From positions 1-64,000 of the forward strand of contig JBLLNP010000005.1 of assembly GCA_048058975.1 (NCBI GenBank): a stretch of 64,000 bases of DNA. Direction: 5' to 3'. Positions within the stretch are counted from its first letter, which is position 1. The number at the start of each line of letters is the position of its first letter. Shown piece after piece: positions 23,031 through 31,935 of this stretch. Origin of the DNA: RHLJ01 sp048058975 (GTDB lineage Bacteria > Bacteroidota > Rhodothermia > Balneolales > Balneolaceae). Under the pieces are notes generated by a model. That model made no database searches. It had not been told where the DNA came from and saw only the letters and a list, made by a program, of their open reading frames with translations. The translations under genes and the position numbers were made by a program.

Positions 23031-24302
23031 TTATGACTCTTTCAGGATAGCGGATACATAATTCTCCCAGCTCATTTTAGAAGCCGATTTGCGGACATTT
23101 TCTCCGGGTAAAGGATTATTCAGAAATCGAATCATTTGCTCAGCCATTGAGTCGATATCTTCAGGTTCAGCCAGATAGCCATTAAAGCCGTCTTTAATAG
23201 TCTCGGGAAAGTGCCCGACTCGAGTTGCCAGAATAGGTAGCTCAAAGTTATAGGTTAATGATTCAACCCCTGAAGGTGTGGCGGTGAGGTAATACAGAAC
23301 ACTACAATCGGCCACCTGAAAATATTTGTGAACGTCTTCGTTTGGGATGAACTCATTTTTTACCACCACACTACCTTCTAAATCAAGCTCTCCAACAAGG
23401 TTTAAAGGGCGGTAATCTTGCTCACTTTCTTTATTTTTTAGTAAGAGCTTTTGAGCAATTCCGAAAAGTCCCCGCTTAATTTTAGTAGAGAGCCTGGAGG
23501 TATCTAACGTAGCCCAGAATTCTTCGCCGCAAATCAAAAACGAAACATCATCTCGTTGTTTAGCTACTCTCTTAAATGCTCTTATCGCGTTATGAAGTCC
23601 CTTGTATTTGCGGATGAATCCAAAGTAAAGGAATACATTTTTTTTAAGTCTCAGCTCTTCTTTGAATGCCTCCACATTAAATTCCGGATCAGGCTGATAC
23701 AGATCATAAACCGGATGAAAAAGCTTGATCACGGTTGTTGAACTATCAGTAGAACGAGTTCCATCTTCATTTACAAAAAAATCACGATTTTGGTAAAGCG
23801 ATTTAAGCTCATCCACGGTTTTATATGCATGAGCTATATACGTATCAGCATGTTTGATACCAAGCTTAGTAAAGCGTTCATCAATGGTGCTTCCTTCTTT
23901 TTGTACCACAAAGTGAAGATCAAAAATGATCTCGGCTTCTGAATGTTTTTTCAGCCATTTGGCAATGGAACCCATAGGGAGTCCCTGAATAGAAATTGCC
24001 CATTGGAAAATCACTTTATCCGGGTTAAGTGATTTAATGTATTTGGCAGTTTGTCTCCAGCTAGCCGGATTATTATAGTTGGTGATATACTTAACCTGAA
24101 TTCGGGTTCCTTCCAGAAAATCAGACTGGCTGGATTTATCAACGAATTCCCGTGGAATGATAGATGGGTACTGATTGGTCCAGGACACAATATGGACTTC
24201 ATTTTCCGGATTTTTATCCAGCGTTTTTGCCAACGAGGTATTGTAATTGGAAATTCCGCCTTTAAACTTAGGTCCCGGACCAAAACATACAATTTTGGGC
24301 AT
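23031..24302 (-). CDS. Family 4-type glycosyltransferase
   Basis: This 423-residue protein has the two Rossmann halves of GT-B glycosyltransferases. The N-terminal half starts 'KIVCFGPGPKFKGGISNYNT'. The C-terminal donor-binding half has 'VFLYFGFIRKYKGLHNAIRA' and 'LATRVGHFPETIKDGFNGYL', typical of GT1/GT4 enzymes. No signal peptide or membrane helix, so it is cytoplasmic and probably adds a sugar to a polysaccharide or glycolipid precursor. It follows the epimerase gene by one base, so the two are co-transcribed. Sugar and acceptor are unknown. Confidence 0.88.
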   Translation of the reverse strand: MPKIVCFGPGPKFKGGISNYNTSLAKTLDKNPENEVHIVSWTNQYPSIIPREFVDKSSQSDFLEGTRIQVKYITNYNNPASWRQTAKYIKSLNPDKVIFQWAISIQGLPMGSIAKWLKKHSEAEIIFDLHFVVQKEGSTIDERFTKLGIKHADTYIAHAYKTVDELKSLYQNRDFFVNEDGTRSTDSSTTVIKLFHPVYDLYQPDPEFNVEAFKEELRLKKNVFLYFGFIRKYKGLHNAIRAFKRVAKQRDDVSFLICGEEFWATLDTSRLSTKIKRGLFGIAQKLLLKNKESEQDYRPLNLVGELDLEGSVVVKNEFIPNEDVHKYFQVADCSVLYYLTATPSGVESLTYNFELPILATRVGHFPETIKDGFNGYLAEPEDIDSMAEQMIRFLNNPLPGENVRKSASKMSWENYVSAILKES

Positions 24303-24303
24303 A

Positions 24304-25347
24304 TCAGGTATATTTTTTTACAGCTACATCATACACTCTGCGCATACCTTCTTCTACAGAAATTCTTGGCTTCCAGCCAAGCTTTTCACTTACGTAATCC
24401 ATATTTCCGTACCGTGAGTGTACACCAACAGGTTTATCCAGAAGGGGTTTGATTTCAGGGGAATATCCCGCAAAAGAAGTGAATACAGAAATCAAATCCA
24501 GAAAACTGGTAAGCTTTCCGCTACCAATGTTGATGGCTGAACCATCTGTGATGTGATCCATGGCTAAAAGCGTGCAATCTATCACATCGTCTATGTGCAC
24601 AAAATCACGACCCTGTTTACCACTTCCCCAAACTTCAAATGGATTTTCCTTCAATGCAGCTCTTCGGGCGATAGCTGGTACTGGGTAGCTTAAATCCTGA
24701 TCTTCTCCATATCCTGAAAAAGGGCGAATACAGGTTACAGAAACTCCATAATATTCGGCGGCAATAGAGGCCAGGTACTCACCTGTCAGTTTAGACCAAC
24801 CGTACGTCATATCAGGCTGACCCATTCTTTTGAAATCAATATCACTTTCACTTAAAGCGATTGCATCCGATTCTGTTTGAAGATCAACAGGGTAAGCTGC
24901 GCTCGAACTTGGATATAGTGCGCGTTCAGGTTTAGAAAGACAAATCCATCGGAAAAACAGTGCATCGATTGCAAGATCGAGGGCTACTTTCATTGGGTCA
25001 CCATCGATAGTTGCACGACCACCAACAATAGCTGCAAAATGGAAAACATCTTTAAATGTTGGAATATCCAGCCCAAAATTGGTTTTAAAGTATCCGGGAT
25101 CTTCAATCAAACCTTCAAAAACCAGTCGGATGTCGTTTTTAAGAAAAACCATCCGCTCATCTTCTCCAAAATAGATCAAGCCGTTTTCTTCTCGAGAAGG
25201 AGTTCCTTCAGGAAGCCAGGTTGAAGGATGAGTGCCCACTGAAAGGTCATCAATAAAAAGAATAGTTTCGTTGGTAGTGTTATAAATCCGTTTAACAAAG
25301 TTTCGGCCTACAAATCCGCAACCGCCGGTAATCAGGTGATAGTTCAT
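24304..25347 (-). CDS. NAD-dependent nucleotide-sugar epimerase/dehydratase
   Basis: This 347-residue member of the extended short-chain dehydrogenase family begins with the nucleotide-binding 'ITGGCGFVGRNF' motif. The active-site YxxxK is in 'YGWSKLTGEY', with the upstream Ser region 'YPSSSAAYP'. The C-terminal part ('VHIDDVIDCTLLAMDH', 'NIGSGKLTS') is typical of UDP-glucose epimerase-like enzymes. It probably makes the sugar donor used by the adjacent glycosyltransferase. The exact substrate cannot be read from the sequence. Confidence 0.88.
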   Translation of the reverse strand: MNYHLITGGCGFVGRNFVKRIYNTTNETILFIDDLSVGTHPSTWLPEGTPSREENGLIYFGEDERMVFLKNDIRLVFEGLIEDPGYFKTNFGLDIPTFKDVFHFAAIVGGRATIDGDPMKVALDLAIDALFFRWICLSKPERALYPSSSAAYPVDLQTESDAIALSESDIDFKRMGQPDMTYGWSKLTGEYLASIAAEYYGVSVTCIRPFSGYGEDQDLSYPVPAIARRAALKENPFEVWGSGKQGRDFVHIDDVIDCTLLAMDHITDGSAINIGSGKLTSFLDLISVFTSFAGYSPEIKPLLDKPVGVHSRYGNMDYVSEKLGWKPRISVEEGMRRVYDVAVKKYT

Positions 25348-25514
25348 AAAGAAAGTTTCCGCTCTTCCAAATTGAGGTCAGTCCTGATGCGCTGGTAAAT
25401 CGGTTTTTATACAGCTCAGGATGACAGTTACATTTTAAAGATAATGATTTTAGGAGAAGCACTTTACTCTAAAAATCCCGTTCTTTAAGTCCAAAATTTA
25501 AGAGAATACATATT

Positions 25515-26486
25515 ATGAAGCGAACTTCGATTTTATTGGTTTTGGCAATGCTCTCGGGTACCTCAGTTGCCCAGACCCTAAGTGTCTCAACTTCACCATC
25601 AAATGAGAATTATCTTACTACTAAAGTTTCTTCACAAGGTATAGTTGTTTCTGAGGAGAATGGTGCAGAATTGGCCAAAGGAGTTTACAATGCTCCATCG
25701 GGAGATCCGTCTCTGGAAACCTACCCATTACCAGACGGTTCTTTTATTGTTCGGGAAAACATAGCCAACTTCCTGATTTACGATTCCTTTGGGAGAGTTC
25801 AGAAATCAATTTCAAACAGTACACAAAGCGAGGGGGGAGAGGCTATTTCTGAACTTGCGATGGATGTTTCAGGAAAAACCATAGTGCTGTATAATCCCAA
25901 AGTTGTTCTTAATGAAAGAACAGGATCCAGGGCGAAAGTAATAACGACAAGGAGTGTTCCAACAGACATCTTTTATAGCGAAGACAGAGCTCTGACGGTA
26001 GTGGAGGTTTCGGCTAATGGAGAGTTTATTGCTTTTGCATCTTCAAAATCAGGATCAGATGATGAAGTTCAGTTAGTTGATAAATTTGGAAATGCATTGA
26101 ATACAATCTCATTCGATCAACCTGTAAAAGGAGTTAGTTTTTCAGAAAACGGATTGTTTGTAACAATTTATTCGGGAGGCCGAGCCGCTGCTTATGAAAT
26201 TCGTTCCGGAGAAAGAGTAGGGAGTACCAGCTTTAGAAATACTTCAGTTATTTTTGCAGGTTATGATCCTATCGATAAAACCATTATTGGACTAACCGGA
26301 ACTGAAGGCTCTTCAATTACTGATCTACAATTGCATGCAGTAAATGTCACTGCTCGTAAAATAGCCCGTGAAGACTTTACCGGAAGCCTGATGAAAAAGA
26401 GTCAAATATCTATGATCAGAACGGGCTCAGGCAGATATACTATTTCAGGTTTGGATAAAGAATTGAATTTGAGAGCGAGTTTTTAA
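25515..26486 (+). CDS. Secreted beta-propeller-like protein, unknown function
   Basis: The 323-residue product has a clear signal peptide (about 1-19, ending SVAQ). The mature part has repeated short beta-strand units ('SANGEFIAFASSKSGSD', 'VQLVDKFGNALNTISF', 'VKGVSFSENGLFVTIYSGG'), which suggests a WD40-like or NHL-like propeller. No T9SS tail, lipobox or catalytic motif. The gene stands alone between a divergent epimerase gene and the terminator at 26493. Confidence 0.75.
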   Translation: MKRTSILLVLAMLSGTSVAQTLSVSTSPSNENYLTTKVSSQGIVVSEENGAELAKGVYNAPSGDPSLETYPLPDGSFIVRENIANFLIYDSFGRVQKSISNSTQSEGGEAISELAMDVSGKTIVLYNPKVVLNERTGSRAKVITTRSVPTDIFYSEDRALTVVEVSANGEFIAFASSKSGSDDEVQLVDKFGNALNTISFDQPVKGVSFSENGLFVTIYSGGRAAAYEIRSGERVGSTSFRNTSVIFAGYDPIDKTIIGLTGTEGSSITDLQLHAVNVTARKIAREDFTGSLMKKSQISMIRTGSGRYTISGLDKELNLRASF

Positions 26487-26492
26487 GATAAA

Positions 26493-26521
26493 AAAAGCCC
26501 GGCTCAATGAGCCGGGCTTTT
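26493..26521. terminator. Bidirectional hairpin terminator
   Basis: Perfect stem AAAAGCCCGGCTCA/TGAGCCGGGCTTTT with a minimal loop, A-run before and T-run after. It separates the convergent 25515-26486 gene and clpC. Confidence 0.9.
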
Positions 26522-26562
26522 ACTTCAACGTTCATCCATTGGATGTTCTTCGTTCGGCGTTC

Positions 26563-29160
26563 CTACGCTTGCTTTGCTTCTTCTGATTCGTCTTTGGTTT
26601 CCTCAGACTCTGCCTCAGAAGCTTTCTTTTCCTGAACCTTCTTTGGATCAGGTTTTGTCCATTCAAACTCAAGATCATCACGCGATTTATTCATTTTGAT
26701 CTTGATAGAAGAGCCAGTCGCTTGTTTATGCTCCAGGAGTTCTTCCGCCAATGGATCTTCAATGTATTTTTGGATCGCTCGCTTAAGAGGGCGTGCCCCA
26801 TACTTCTGGTCAAAACCGCGCTCAACGATAAAATCTTTTGCACCTTTTGTAATCTCGATATCAAATCCAACTTCCTTAATTCTTGAGAAAAGTTCTTCGC
26901 TAAGAATATCAATAATCTGGAAGATGTCTTCTTTTTCAAGAGGTTTGAAGGTGATTACATCATCAATACGGTTCAGGAACTCAGGATTGAACACTTTTTT
27001 CAAAGCGTCCTGAATGGTAGTCTTCATTTTGGCGTAATCGAATGCTGATTCATTCGGATCACCAAAACCAATTCCTTTACCCATATTTTTGATATCACGG
27101 GCTCCAATATTGGATGTCATGATGATTATAGTATTTCGGAAATCAACTCGACGGCCAAGACTGTCGGTGAGGATTCCGTCATCAAGTACCTGAAGTAGAA
27201 TGTTGAAAACATCCGGGTGGGCTTTCTCGATTTCATCAAGAAGAACAACACTGTAAGGCTTGCGACGTACTTTCTCGGTAAGTACACCACCTTCTTCATA
27301 ACCAACATAGCCGGGAGGCGCTCCGATCAAACGAGATACGGAGAATTTCTCCATATACTCACTCATATCTATACGGATGAGGGTATCATCTTTGTCGAAA
27401 AGATATTTAGCAAGCACTTTTGCCATTTCTGTTTTACCAACACCGGTTGGCCCTAAGAAAATGAATGAACCAATTGGTCTTGAAGGGTCTTTCAGTCCTG
27501 CACGGGTTCTTTGGATGGCTTTTGTAAGCTTAAGAATAGCTTCTTCCTGCCCAATCACCTTGCCGGAAAGACTTTCCTTCATTTTCAGAAGCTTAGCCCC
27601 TTCGTTTTGGCTTATTTTATTCACAGGAACACCGCTCATCATAGCGATTACAGAAGCTACATCCTCTTCAACTACATCAAAAACGATGCTTTCTGATTCT
27701 TTTTCCCACTCACGTTGAGCAACTTCCAGATCTTCGATCAGGCGTTTCTCTTTATCTCGTAACCGGGCAGCTTCTTCGAAACGTTGTTTCTTAACCATCG
27801 AATTTTTCTCGATGCTGGTAGTTTCGATTTCCTCTTCCAACGAAATGATATGCTTTGGAACTGTAATATTGGCGAGGTGAACTCTTGCACCTGCTTCATC
27901 TAAAGCATCTATGGCTTTATCCGGAAGGAAGTGATCGGTTACATAACGGTCGGTTAATTTAACACAGCTTTCAATGGCTTCTTCAGTGTATCGGACACTG
28001 TGATGTTTCTCGTACTTTCCTTTAATTTGGTTAAGTATTTCAACCGTTTCTTCCGCAGTGGTTGGATCAACCATGATTTTCTGGAAGCGGCGTTCAAGTG
28101 CTCCATCTTTTTCGATAAACTGACGGTACTCATTAAGTGTGGTAGCACCAATTGCCTGAATATCTCCCCGTGCAAGAGCGGGTTTTAACATGTTCGAAGC
28201 ATCCAATGAGCCACTTGCTCCACCGGCTCCTACAATAGTGTGAAGCTCATCGATAAACAGAATTACGTTATCTGTTTTTTCGAGTTCGGTCATTACGGCC
28301 TTCATACGCTCTTCAAACTGGCCACGGTATTTCGTTCCTGCAACTAGTGCAGCTAGATCTAAAGCGATTACTCGTTTGTCGTAAAGTACTCGTGATACTT
28401 TTCGCTGTACAATACGAGCTGCCAAACCTTCAGCGATGGCGGTTTTACCTACTCCGGGCTCTCCAATAAGTACCGGATTGTTCTTTTTGCGGCGACTCAA
28501 AACCTGAGCCACACGTTCAATTTCTTTATCGCGGCCAATGATTGGATCGAGTTTTCCTTCTTCGGCCATTTGAGTGAGATCGCGCCCGAAATTATCGAGC
28601 ACAGGTGTTTTCGATTTATCCATTCTTTTTTCTCTTGAACTTCCTGTTCCTTGTGATCCTTTTGGAGATGAAGATGGTGTGCTTGCGGATATCGATGTAG
28701 CATCGTCAAATTCCTCCCGGGACTTGCCTGAAATAATCAGGTCTAGTTCTTCTCTAACCGCATCGTAAGAGACGCTGAACTGCTGCAGAATCTGAGCTGC
28801 GATGTTTTCATCATCTCTTAATAGTGAAAGAAGTAGGTGTTCGGTGCCAATCGTATCACTTTTATATAGCTTAGCTTCCAGGTAGGTGATCCGTAGTACT
28901 TTTTCTGCCTGTTTTGTAAGCGGGATATTTCCCACTGTAACAGACCCACCAGTTCCTCTAACGGTATCTTCAATAGTCTTTTTCAGCTTAAAGAGATCGC
29001 AATCAAGATTCTTCAAAATTCTAACTGCAACGCCATCTCCTAATCGAACAATACCTAATATTAAATGTTCTGTTCCAATGTAGTCATGACCCAGACGCAA
29101 AGCTTCTTCTCTGCTAAACTGGATAACGTCACGAACTTTACTTGAAAAATTACCCTCCAT
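26563..29160 (-). CDS. clpC: ATP-dependent Clp protease ATP-binding subunit ClpC
   Basis: The product is an 865-residue AAA+ unfoldase that feeds proteins to ClpP in the cytoplasm. The order is two Clp_N repeats (about 1-150), a linker, D1 with Walker A GEPGVGKT (about 220-230), then a UVR-type middle segment ('KKQRFEEAARLRDKEKRLIE', about 450). D2 follows with Walker A GPTGVGKT (about 570) and 'RIDMSEYMEKFSVSRLIGAP'. The C-terminus carries a Glu/Lys-rich tail of about 30 residues. The UVR segment separates ClpC from ClpA and ClpB. It is monocistronic with a 135-base gap upstream. Confidence 0.95.
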   Translation of the reverse strand: MEGNFSSKVRDVIQFSREEALRLGHDYIGTEHLILGIVRLGDGVAVRILKNLDCDLFKLKKTIEDTVRGTGGSVTVGNIPLTKQAEKVLRITYLEAKLYKSDTIGTEHLLLSLLRDDENIAAQILQQFSVSYDAVREELDLIISGKSREEFDDATSISASTPSSSPKGSQGTGSSREKRMDKSKTPVLDNFGRDLTQMAEEGKLDPIIGRDKEIERVAQVLSRRKKNNPVLIGEPGVGKTAIAEGLAARIVQRKVSRVLYDKRVIALDLAALVAGTKYRGQFEERMKAVMTELEKTDNVILFIDELHTIVGAGGASGSLDASNMLKPALARGDIQAIGATTLNEYRQFIEKDGALERRFQKIMVDPTTAEETVEILNQIKGKYEKHHSVRYTEEAIESCVKLTDRYVTDHFLPDKAIDALDEAGARVHLANITVPKHIISLEEEIETTSIEKNSMVKKQRFEEAARLRDKEKRLIEDLEVAQREWEKESESIVFDVVEEDVASVIAMMSGVPVNKISQNEGAKLLKMKESLSGKVIGQEEAILKLTKAIQRTRAGLKDPSRPIGSFIFLGPTGVGKTEMAKVLAKYLFDKDDTLIRIDMSEYMEKFSVSRLIGAPPGYVGYEEGGVLTEKVRRKPYSVVLLDEIEKAHPDVFNILLQVLDDGILTDSLGRRVDFRNTIIIMTSNIGARDIKNMGKGIGFGDPNESAFDYAKMKTTIQDALKKVFNPEFLNRIDDVITFKPLEKEDIFQIIDILSEELFSRIKEVGFDIEITKGAKDFIVERGFDQKYGARPLKRAIQKYIEDPLAEELLEHKQATGSSIKIKMNKSRDDLEFEWTKPDPKKVQEKKASEAESEETKDESEEAKQA

Positions 29161-29295
29161 GTGATAAGTCCTTTTAAATAATATGAAAATTCAGTTTCTC
29201 TAGGGCAAAAAACGAGCCAAACACATATTTAGTTCATTCTTTGACGAATGTACCAGAGCACTATTCGAAAAGCAAACTAAAAGGGGAGATAAAAG

Positions 29296-30819
29296 TTAAA
29301 AAAGAGGGTTTCCTGTCATTTCTTCAGGCTGATCCAGTCCCATCAATTTAAGCAGGGTAGGGGCCACATCAGCAAGAATTCCCGGTTTCATCGTGATTTT
29401 TCCAGGGTGGTTTACAATGATAGCAGGAACCGGAGCGGTAGTATGCGCGGTATGCGGACTTCCGTCTTCTTTCACCATTTGATCAGAATTACCGTGATCG
29501 GCAATAATCAGAGATCGGTATCCATGTTTCGAAGCTGTTTCAATTACTCTCTTTAATTGGATATCAACGGCTTCCACGGCTACAGCGGCTGCATCCATAT
29601 CTCCGGTATGGCCTACCATATCCGGATTGGCGAAGTTAAGAATCACCAGATTGTATTCTTCAGACGAAAGTTTTTTAACTAATGCGTCCCCAACTTCGGG
29701 CGCACTCATTTCCGGTTGAAGATCGTAAGTAGCAACTTTAGGGCTTGGGATTACAAGCCGGTCTTCTCCTTTATTTGGAGTTTCTTCGCCGCCGTTAAAG
29801 AAATAGGTAACGTGTGGATATTTTTCAGTCTCTGCGATTCGGAACTGTTTAAGCCCTTTTTTGCTGACCCATTCTCCCAATGTATTGGTTAGTTCCTGAG
29901 GCGGATAAGCCACATGAGCGAACTCAAAAGTAGCGTCGTAGGAAGTGAAGGTGATGTACGTGAGGTTGAGATTTTTTTGTACTTCAAACTCGTTAAAACC
30001 TTCCTCATTTAACGCTCTTGAAATTTCACGAGCCCGGTCTCCACGGATATTGTAGAAAATCACAGAATCATCTTTACCGATTCTTGATTCTTCTGAATTA
30101 TCTAAAAGAACAGGTTTGATGAACTCATCGGTTATATCGTTTGCATAGGTTGTATCGAAGGCTTCGTCAGAGGAAGGGAATTGCTCACCTTTACCATTTA
30201 CCAAAAGATCGTAAGCTAATTGCACCCGTTCCCAACGGTTATCGCGGTCCATGGCATAATAACGGCCAACGATTGAGGCTAATTTTCCTACACCTATTTC
30301 TTCTGCTTTTTTGTTGAACTCTTCAGCGTATCCTTTCCCAGATTGAGGGGCGGTATCTCGACCATCTGTAAACGCATGTACGTACACGTTCTCAATTCCA
30401 TGGTTTTTACAAAGCTTCAACAAAGCAAAGAGGTGTTGATTATCACTATGGACTCCTCCTTCAGAAAAAAGTCCCATAAGATGGATTTTGCCTTTCTTTT
30501 TTGCCTGCTCAATTCCTCTCAATAGTTCTTCATTTTTGAAGAAGCCACCTTCACGAATATCTTTATTGATTTTAGAGAGTGCCTGCCAGACGATTCGTCC
30601 TGCACCAATATTAAGGTGCCCCACTTCAGAGTTTCCAAACTGACCATCAGGTAATCCAACGTCCTCTCCACTTGCAGAAAGGTGAGTATGGGGACAAGAA
30701 TCGATTAATGAATCGTAAAAAGGTTTGTGCGCTTTATCAACAGCGCTTACGGAAGGATCGACAGCTATTCCGAACCCATCTAAAATTACAAGAAGAGCTT
30801 TAGATACAGGTTCGGACAT
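29296..30819 (-). CDS. gpmI: 2,3-bisphosphoglycerate-independent phosphoglycerate mutase
   Basis: This glycolytic enzyme interconverts 3- and 2-phosphoglycerate in the cytoplasm. At 507 residues it has the usual length. Alkaline-phosphatase-superfamily metal ligands are visible in 'LLVILDGFGIA' and 'LIIADHGNSDQM', and the phosphoserine is in 'GNSEVGH'. The substrate-domain motif 'VHAFTDGRDTAP' is present. It lies ten bases downstream of rpsT on the same strand and is probably co-transcribed with it. Confidence 0.96.
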   Translation of the reverse strand: MSEPVSKALLVILDGFGIAVDPSVSAVDKAHKPFYDSLIDSCPHTHLSASGEDVGLPDGQFGNSEVGHLNIGAGRIVWQALSKINKDIREGGFFKNEELLRGIEQAKKKGKIHLMGLFSEGGVHSDNQHLFALLKLCKNHGIENVYVHAFTDGRDTAPQSGKGYAEEFNKKAEEIGVGKLASIVGRYYAMDRDNRWERVQLAYDLLVNGKGEQFPSSDEAFDTTYANDITDEFIKPVLLDNSEESRIGKDDSVIFYNIRGDRAREISRALNEEGFNEFEVQKNLNLTYITFTSYDATFEFAHVAYPPQELTNTLGEWVSKKGLKQFRIAETEKYPHVTYFFNGGEETPNKGEDRLVIPSPKVATYDLQPEMSAPEVGDALVKKLSSEEYNLVILNFANPDMVGHTGDMDAAAVAVEAVDIQLKRVIETASKHGYRSLIIADHGNSDQMVKEDGSPHTAHTTAPVPAIIVNHPGKITMKPGILADVAPTLLKLMGLDQPEEMTGNPLF

Positions 30820-30829
30820 GATGCCTTAC

Positions 30830-31081
30830 TTATAAATTGTTGACGTACTTGGTAAGCTGAGCTTTTTTTCTGGCTGCGGTATTTTTATGAACCACACCTT
30901 TCACACTCATTCGGTCAATAAAAGAAACAGCTTCTTTCAGAGCGGTTTCAGCCTGAGCTTTGTCAGAAGTAGCGAACACTTTTTTGATTAAGGTTCTCAT
31001 TTTTGAGCGTCTGTTTTTGTTGTGCTCATTTCTCTTAATGTTCTGACGTGTACGCTTAATTGCGGATTTATTACGTGCCAT
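30830..31081 (-). CDS. rpsT: 30S ribosomal protein S20
   Basis: This 83-residue, strongly basic, helical protein binds 16S rRNA in the small subunit. The N-terminus 'MARNKSAIKRTRQNIKRN' and the later 'KNTAARKKAQLTKYVNNL' are the S20 signature. It is divergent from cmk (129-base gap) and leads into gpmI. Confidence 0.96.
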   Translation of the reverse strand: MARNKSAIKRTRQNIKRNEHNKNRRSKMRTLIKKVFATSDKAQAETALKEAVSFIDRMSVKGVVHKNTAARKKAQLTKYVNNL

Positions 31082-31210
31082 GAATTTTTAACAGTCGATT
31101 GTTCGTTTTTGTCCAATTCTTTCGAAGACAACAAAATTAAGGCTTCCTCAAATCTTAAACAAGAAATGATTGAATAATTAAAGGAATAAGTTTAATTTAG
31201 CTGTTCTGTT

Positions 31211-31867
31211 ATGATAGTGGTAATTGATGGACCCGCCGGATCGGGAAAAAGTTCAACAGCTCGTGCAGTAGCCGAGCGATTACGAATCCAGTTTTTGGAT
31301 TCCGGAGCTTTATACCGTGTGGCGACTATGATTTACCTTAAGGCAGAAAAGAATAAAGAACTGTTCTTTGAACTCCTGAAAGAAAATAAGATCTCATTTC
31401 ACTTCCAAGAGAAAATGTTTCATGTGTTTCTGAATGATGCGGAAGTATCAGATGAAATTCGTGCGATGATAGTTTCTCAAACTGTTAGTGAAGTGGCAGC
31501 AATGCCAGAAGTAAGGGCTTATGTAAATACTCTAATGCATAAAGCAGTAAAAAAAGATGTTTACGTAGCAGATGGCCGTGATTTAGGTACGGCAGTTTTC
31601 CCGGATGCAGCATTGAAGTTTTTCATGGTTGCGGATATAAAAACCCGGGCTGAACGTCGGCTTGCAGAACTTCAAGAAAAAGGAAGTGAGACTACTTTGG
31701 AAGAAGTAATGGCAAATATTGCCGAGCGAGATGAGATCGATTCATCCAGAAGTGCTGATCCGCTAAAAAAAGCGGATGATGCCATCGAGATTGATACTTC
31801 CTCTCTTAATTTTGAAGAGCAGGTATCAATTATTTGTGATCGGATTAAACCCCTGATTACTTCATAA
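31211..31867 (+). CDS. cmk: Cytidylate kinase
   Basis: The enzyme phosphorylates CMP and dCMP with ATP. The product is 218 residues with P-loop 'IDGPAGSGKSSTARAVAERL', the 'LDSGALYRV' CMP-binding segment, and 'DGRDLGTAVFPDA' followed by the arginine-rich LID ('RAERRLAEL'). It is upstream of rpsA on the same strand, the arrangement also found in E. coli (cmk-rpsA). Confidence 0.96.
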   Translation: MIVVIDGPAGSGKSSTARAVAERLRIQFLDSGALYRVATMIYLKAEKNKELFFELLKENKISFHFQEKMFHVFLNDAEVSDEIRAMIVSQTVSEVAAMPEVRAYVNTLMHKAVKKDVYVADGRDLGTAVFPDAALKFFMVADIKTRAERRLAELQEKGSETTLEEVMANIAERDEIDSSRSADPLKKADDAIEIDTSSLNFEEQVSIICDRIKPLITS

Positions 31868-31935
31868 CTGAAACATTAACCCTATCCCATAATCGAAAGC
31901 CGGTTATGAGGTATAACTTATAACACATATTTATA

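Noticed and set aside
22345..23061. Plus-strand ORFs across the tRNA cluster
   Set aside because: They consist mainly of translated antisense tRNA sequence (repeated 'GIRTRATAVKGRRPR'-type strings).
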